Positions 38,731 to 42,725 of a stretch of 42,725 nucleotides of DNA are shown here, piece after piece (the stretch's first letter is position 1; every line of letters begins with the position of its first letter). This stretch comes from an uncultured Oscillospiraceae bacterium (GTDB taxonomy: Bacteria > Bacillota > Clostridia > Oscillospirales > Oscillospiraceae). The DNA is taken from the NCBI GenBank assembly GCA_934573945.1, contig CAKTMQ010000003.1, positions 1-42,725 on the forward strand, written 5' to 3'. The notes beneath the pieces were generated by a model. It was not told the origin of the DNA. It saw only the letters and a program-made list of their open reading frames with translations, and did not search any database. Made by a program: the position numbers and the translations under genes.

Positions 38731-40548
38731 GTGTATCAGGCGCTCTATCGGAAATGGCGTCCCAAGACCTTTTCAGAGGTCGTGGGGCAGGAACACATCA
38801 CCGGCACGCTGCAGCGGCAGGTGGCGGAAGGCCGTGTGGGACACGCCTACCTGTTCACCGGCACCCGGGGCACCGGCAAGACCACCTGCGCCCGCATTCT
38901 GGCCAAGGCTGTCAACTGCGAGCATCCGGTGGATGGCGCGCCCTGCTGCCAGTGCGACGCCTGCCGCGGCATCGACAGCGGCACGCTGCTGGACGTCACG
39001 GAGCTGGACGCCGCCTCCAACAACGGCGTCGACCAGGTGCGCGCCCTGCGGGAGGAGGCGGTCTACACCCCCTCCGTACTGAAAAAGCGGGTGTATATTA
39101 TCGACGAGGTGCATATGCTGTCCATCGCGGCCTTCAACGCCCTGCTGAAGATTCTGGAGGAACCGCCGGAGCATCTGCTGTTCATTCTGGCTACCACCGA
39201 GCTGCACAAGGTGCCCGCCACCATTCTCTCCCGGTGCCAGCGCTTTTCTTTCAAGCGCCTGCTGCCCCGGGACATCCAGCAGCAGCTGCTGCACATCGCG
39301 GAGGCCGAGCACATCGACCTGTCCTCCACGGGGGCGGAACTGCTGGCACGCATGGCCAACGGCGCCATGCGCGACGCGCTGTCGCTGCTGGATCAGTGCC
39401 GCGCTGTGGAAGGCACCATCGACGATCAGGCTGTGCTGGAGGTACTGGGTCTGGCCGGCGCCGTACAGACCGTGCAGCTGATGCGCTGCATTCTGGACAA
39501 GCGCACCGGTGATGCGCTGGCGCTGTTCGACCAGCTGTACCGTGGCGGAAAAGACGTGGGCGCGCTGCTCAGCGAGCTGAGTGACCTCGCCCGGGACATG
39601 ACCATCATCAAGGCAGCGCCTGACGGCGGCAGCACCCTGCTGACCGGTCTGTATGACCGCAAGACACTGGCCGAGCTGGGCAAAGAGCTGCCCATGCACC
39701 GGTTTTTATACCTGACGGAGACGCTGCAGCGCTGTCTCGCGGCGCTGCCCGACAGCATCCGCCAGCGGACAGACGCGGAGCTGTGTCTGCTGAAGCTGTG
39801 CGACGAGACCCTCAGCGGCGACCTGACGGCGCTGGCAGAGCGGGTCGCCGCACTGGAGAGCGGCCAGCGGCAGACAGCTGCCAAGGCCGCACCCGCCCCG
39901 ACCCGGCGGGCACCGGCACAGCCGATCCGGACACCGGCACAGGATCTGCCGATCGAGACCCGCTATGAGACACCGCCCCCGCCGGAGGAGCCCGGCGAAC
40001 GGGTCTTTGACATCCCCGGCGAAGCCCCGCCTCTCCCCACGGCGCCTGCCCGTCCGCAGACAGCTGCGCCTGCTGCTCCGGCCGCGCCCGCCGCAGCCGG
40101 CAGCACCGAGGTGTGGGATCGGCTCATCGACCACTACAAGGGGCGGCTGAGCATGAAGGATCGATGCTTCCTCAACATGGCCTCCGGCGTACTGGCGGAC
40201 GGCTGCTTGACGGTGCTGTGTCAGACCGACTTCGTCAAAGCCTCGCTGGACAACGACGCCGTGCTGTCGGTGCTGCGGGACGTAACAGCGCAGGAGGTAG
40301 GACAGCCCATCCGGGTGCAGCTGGCCGTGGGCAATGCCCCCCGGCAGGCGGCACGCCCCGCCCGGAGCGCCGCACCCCGGAAAGCTCCCGCACCGCAGAC
40401 ACCTCCACCGGTCGAACCGCCGGTAAGAGCCGAATCCCCGGCGCCGCCTGCGGAAACGCCGCCGTGGGAAGAACCTGCGGCAAAAACAGACGCATTGGAC
40501 GAGCTGGCCGCCAAAGGGCAGCAGCTGGAACATTTTAAGATCAAATAA
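38731..40548 (+). CDS. dnaX: DNA polymerase III subunits gamma/tau
   Basis: Clamp-loader ATPase of the replisome. The 605-residue product has Walker [10 protein letters not shown] (44-52), the zinc cluster Cys63, Cys72, Cys75, Cys78, DEVHML (Walker B) and the sensor motif near SRCQRF. After about residue 370 comes a Pro/Ala-rich linker (about 375-460, then again near 520-580) around a short tau-type domain, so the full form is tau-like. GTG at 38731 is the start, with AGAAGGAGG 6-9 nt upstream. It follows the SRP RNA by about 30 bp and is probably transcribed with it or from a nearby site. Confidence 0.96.
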   Translation: MYQALYRKWRPKTFSEVVGQEHITGTLQRQVAEGRVGHAYLFTGTRGTGKTTCARILAKAVNCEHPVDGAPCCQCDACRGIDSGTLLDVTELDAASNNGVDQVRALREEAVYTPSVLKKRVYIIDEVHMLSIAAFNALLKILEEPPEHLLFILATTELHKVPATILSRCQRFSFKRLLPRDIQQQLLHIAEAEHIDLSSTGAELLARMANGAMRDALSLLDQCRAVEGTIDDQAVLEVLGLAGAVQTVQLMRCILDKRTGDALALFDQLYRGGKDVGALLSELSDLARDMTIIKAAPDGGSTLLTGLYDRKTLAELGKELPMHRFLYLTETLQRCLAALPDSIRQRTDAELCLLKLCDETLSGDLTALAERVAALESGQRQTAAKAAPAPTRRAPAQPIRTPAQDLPIETRYETPPPPEEPGERVFDIPGEAPPLPTAPARPQTAAPAAPAAPAAAGSTEVWDRLIDHYKGRLSMKDRCFLNMASGVLADGCLTVLCQTDFVKASLDNDAVLSVLRDVTAQEVGQPIRVQLAVGNAPRQAARPARSAAPRKAPAPQTPPPVEPPVRAESPAPPAETPPWEEPAAKTDALDELAAKGQQLEHFKIK

Positions 40549-40562
40549 GGAGACGAAACGAT

Positions 40563-40925
40563 ATGGCAAAGGGTTACAGTGCAAGAGGCGGCTTTGGCGG
40601 CAGCCAGGGTCAGATGATGCGCCAGCAGCAGATGCAGCAGAAGATCATGCAGATGCAGCAGCAGATGGCAAAGGCGCAGGAGGACGTGGAGAGCACCGAT
40701 TTCACCGCCAGTGCCGGCGGCGGCGTGGTGCAGGCCGTGGTCAGCGGCAAGAAGGAGCTGAAAGCGCTGACCATTCAGCCGGACGCGGTGGATCCCCAGG
40801 ACGTGGAGATGCTGCAGGATCTGGTGATCTCCGCCGTCAACGAGGCACTCCGTCAGGCAGACGAGGCCATGAGCAATTCCATGAACAGTCTCACCGGCGG
40901 CCTGAACATCCCGGGACTGATGTAA
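40563..40925 (+). CDS. ybaB: YbaB/EbfC family nucleoid-associated protein
   Basis: A 120-residue DNA-binding protein of the YbaB/EbfC family. After a Gly/Gln/Met-rich N-terminus (coiled region about 13-45) come the conserved [20 protein letters not shown] segment and [13 protein letters not shown] helix. In most bacteria dnaX-ybaB is followed by recR; here the operon ends at a terminator after ybaB, with convergent genes beyond, so recR is elsewhere or lost. ATG at 40563, preceded by AAGGAG, is 14 bp after dnaX. Confidence 0.95.
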   Translation: MAKGYSARGGFGGSQGQMMRQQQMQQKIMQMQQQMAKAQEDVESTDFTASAGGGVVQAVVSGKKELKALTIQPDAVDPQDVEMLQDLVISAVNEALRQADEAMSNSMNSLTGGLNIPGLM

Positions 40926-40933
40926 TGACTGAC

Positions 40934-40967
40934 AAAAAGAGGAATGACCGCGGTCATTCCTCTTTTT
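40934..40967 (+). terminator. Intrinsic terminator after ybaB
   Basis: Perfect palindromic stem 40934-40967 (17-bp arms, essentially no loop outside the central GC) followed by a T tract; A run on the other side suggests use for both convergent units. Confidence 0.9.
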
Positions 40968-40990
40968 TATGTTCTTTTTCCCGATCAGGC

Positions 40991-41401
40991 TCAGGTATAC
41001 TGCAGCAGCCCCTCGGTGGCCAGCGATTCATCGGCGCTGATGGTCACGGTGAACTTCACATCGTTGTCGGTGCTGAAACGATCCAGCCAGCCCAGGAAAT
41101 TCTCCACGGCCTGCAGATCCTTGTCCCCTGCGATCTTGCACAGGTTGTCCACGAAAATATGGGAAATATCGTAATTGCCGGCGTACAGGCCGCTGATAAA
41201 GCCCCGCAGGCACTCGTAATTATTCACATTGTACTCGCCGGCATTCACCAGACGGACGTTATAGCTGACATCGTAGGTCATGTCGGCGCTGGGTTCAATG
41301 CACACGACGCTGCCGCTCTCGCTCTCAACGGCGGAATGGATCAGTTCGATAAGCTGCTTCGTCTTGCCTGCACCGTTAGTGCCCATAATCAATCTAACCA
41401 T
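40991..41401 (-). CDS. Small P-loop NTPase-like protein of unknown role
   Basis: A 136-residue protein with a Walker A GTNGAGKT (residues 7-14) and a possible Walker B strand ISHIFVDN (near 79-86) but no recognised family beyond the P-loop. The size and single P-loop resemble small ATPases found in Oscillospirales, of undefined role. It could sense nucleotide or bind RNA; nothing in context helps, as neighbours are ybaB (convergent) and pgi. AAAGGAG lies before the ATG, and a promoter with an embedded palindrome lies upstream. Confidence 0.7.
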   Translation of the reverse strand: MVRLIMGTNGAGKTKQLIELIHSAVESESGSVVCIEPSADMTYDVSYNVRLVNAGEYNVNNYECLRGFISGLYAGNYDISHIFVDNLCKIAGDKDLQAVENFLGWLDRFSTDNDVKFTVTISADESLATEGLLQYT

Positions 41402-41441
41402 AAGAAATCACTCCTTTATCTATGATGGGAGCTGACGATAC

Positions 41442-41480
41442 TCCTGTATACAGGATACCATACCCCCACGGAAAATGCAA
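41442..41480 (-). promoter_or_regulatory. Promoter of the small P-loop gene, with overlapping palindrome
   Basis: Minus strand: -35 TTGCAT (41480-41475), 17-bp spacer, -10 TATCCT (41457-41452) with upstream TG. A 14-bp palindrome (41442-41455) covers the -10 and start region, a typical place for a repressor site. It follows pgi on the same strand, so the gene may also be reached by readthrough. Confidence 0.6.
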
Positions 41481-41520
41481 TGAAAAAAACGTGGACTGCC
41501 TGCACTTTCCTGTATCCGCC

Positions 41521-42725
41521 TCAGCGGTGCAGTTTTTTCAGCAGCTCCTGCCGCAGCTCCTCATAGCCGGGCTTGCCCAGCAGGGCAAACATATTCTTCT
41601 TATAAGCCTCCACGCCGGGCTGGTCGAAGGGGTTCACATCCAGCAGATAGCCGCTCAGGCCGCAGGCGTACTCAAAGAAATAGATCAGCTCGCCCAGCGT
41701 GTGGGCGTCCTTGACGCCGGTCTCCACGATCACATTGGGCACGCCGCCCTCCACGTGCGCCAGCAGCGTGCCGTCCATGGCCTGACGGGCAATAAAGTCC
41801 ATGCTCTTTCCCGCCAGGAAATTCAATCCGTCGCCGTTGGCCTCGTCAAAGGGCACCTCCTGCTGGTGCGCCGAAGCGCCGAAGCGCACCACCGTCTCAA
41901 AGAGATGGCGCTCCCCCTGCTGGATGTACTGTCCCATGGAGTGCAGGTCAGCGGTGAATTCCACGCTGGCGGGGAACAGTCCCTTGTTCTCCTTGCCCTC
42001 GCTCTCACCGTACAGCTGCTTCCACCACTCCGCCATAAAGCGGAAGGACGGCTCATAGGCGGCCAGGATCTCGATCTTGCGTCCCATCCGGTACAGCTCA
42101 TACCGGGCACCCGCGTAGCGCCAGGCGGGATTGTGCTCCATGCCGACCTCGGCACACACGCCCATCATCTCCGCCGCACCGTCCATCAGCGCGTCAATAT
42201 CCACGCCGGCCGCGGCAATGGGCAGCAGTCCCACGGCGGTCAGCACACTGTAGCGGCCGCCGATGTCATCGGGCACCACAAAGGTCTCATAGCCGTTGGC
42301 GTCCGCCAGAGATTTCAGTGCCCCCTTGTGGGCGTCGGTGGTGGCGTAGATGCGGCGGGCGGCGCCCTCCTTGCCGTAGCGCTGCTCCAGCAGCTCACGG
42401 AAGAAGCGGAAGGCCACGGCGGGCTCGGTGGTGGTGCCGGATTTGGAGATCACGTTGACGGAGAAATCCACGTCCTTCACCAGCTCCATCACCTCCGTCA
42501 GCGCCTCGCTGCTCAGGCCGTTGCCGATGAAATAGATATTGGGTGTTTCCTTCTTTTTCAGGTTGTAGTTGGGGGAGCACAGGCACTCGATAACGCCCCG
42601 CGCCCCCAGATAGGAGCCGCCGATGCCGATGACCACCAGCGCCTGGGAGTCGCTCTGGATTTTCTTGGCCGCCGCCTTGATGCGGCTGTATTCCGCCCGG
42701 TCATAGTCCCGGGGCAGGTGTACCC
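41521..42725 (-). CDS. pgi: Glucose-6-phosphate isomerase, 5' end outside window
   Basis: Interconverts glucose-6-phosphate and fructose-6-phosphate in glycolysis. About 401 codons are present; the N-terminal ~40-50 residues lie beyond the right edge. The frame continues from the edge (reading [16 protein letters not shown]), so the internal GTG at 42636 is not the start. Motifs include [10 protein letters not shown] (phosphate loop), [16 protein letters not shown] (substrate loop), [16 protein letters not shown], and the C-terminal [20 protein letters not shown]. Downstream is a 7-T tract near 41486-41492 but no firm hairpin. Confidence 0.96.
   Translation of the reverse strand, partial: VHLPRDYDRAEYSRIKAAAKKIQSDSQALVVIGIGGSYLGARGVIECLCSPNYNLKKKETPNIYFIGNGLSSEALTEVMELVKDVDFSVNVISKSGTTTEPAVAFRFFRELLEQRYGKEGAARRIYATTDAHKGALKSLADANGYETFVVPDDIGGRYSVLTAVGLLPIAAAGVDIDALMDGAAEMMGVCAEVGMEHNPAWRYAGARYELYRMGRKIEILAAYEPSFRFMAEWWKQLYGESEGKENKGLFPASVEFTADLHSMGQYIQQGERHLFETVVRFGASAHQQEVPFDEANGDGLNFLAGKSMDFIARQAMDGTLLAHVEGGVPNVIVETGVKDAHTLGELIYFFEYACGLSGYLLDVNPFDQPGVEAYKKNMFALLGKPGYEELRQELLKKLHR

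Overview
This window looks like chromosomal DNA of a GC-rich anaerobic Firmicute, most likely an Oscillospirales/Ruminococcaceae-type gut Clostridium. The reasons are the rimP-nusA-ylxR-ylxQ-infB cluster, an SRP RNA gene directly upstream of dnaX, dCMP deaminase and YbaB of the Gram-positive type, DHHW/MBOAT surface-modification genes, a cohesin/dockerin pair, and sigma-A promoters with AGGAGG-type ribosome sites. No phage, IS element, tRNA, rRNA operon or CRISPR array was seen. The window cuts two genes: infB at the left edge (3' part missing) and pgi at the right edge (5' part missing).

Layout. 1-3777 (minus): the translation/transcription-factor operon rimP, nusA, ylxR, ylxQ, infB, with a clear promoter and a terminator-like hairpin in the leader. 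3846-5765 (minus): dCMP deaminase and a CyuA-like cysteine desulfidase. 5843-10303 (minus): a surface O-acylation operon of lipoprotein, DHHW protein, MBOAT acyltransferase and second DHHW protein. 10373-11908 (minus): a PAP2 phosphatase and RidA, each with its own promoter. 11990-14701 (plus): a NitT/TauT-type ABC importer. 14837-19122 (plus): a secreted dockerin protein with a cell-wall-enzyme-like domain, followed by a membrane-anchored cohesin protein. 19138-21056 (minus): truA and a GNAT-like protein. 21074-27404 (plus): an Sfp-type phosphopantetheinyl transferase and a ROK kinase, then a DUF4340 lipoprotein, a two-component system and a D-aminoacylase-like amidohydrolase. 27403-28637 (minus): an EamA transporter and a 25-residue membrane peptide with its own promoter and terminator. 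28672-34571 (plus): a LysR regulator, then a MarR-controlled heterodimeric ABC exporter and cytidine deaminase. 34696-36250 (plus): a second lipoprotein/DHHW-like pair. 36284-38494 (minus): two CobW-type GTPases, one with a large His-rich metal-binding tract and one fused to a YcgQ/DUF1980-like domain. 38516-40967 (plus): SRP RNA, dnaX, ybaB. 40991-42725 (minus): a small P-loop protein and pgi.

Most genes are housekeeping or envelope functions. The most unusual unit is the adjacent dockerin/cohesin pair. The dockerin protein carries no obvious glycoside hydrolase domain; it has a peptidoglycan-enzyme-like domain and a ricin-like lectin domain. The cohesin protein has a single C-terminal membrane segment and a long charged inner tail. 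This suggests a two-component, membrane-tethered cohesin-dockerin complex for cell-wall work rather than a cellulosome. Secondary points of interest are the duplicated lipoprotein+DHHW module, the CobW pair, tandem SlyA-like operators, and the small membrane peptide.
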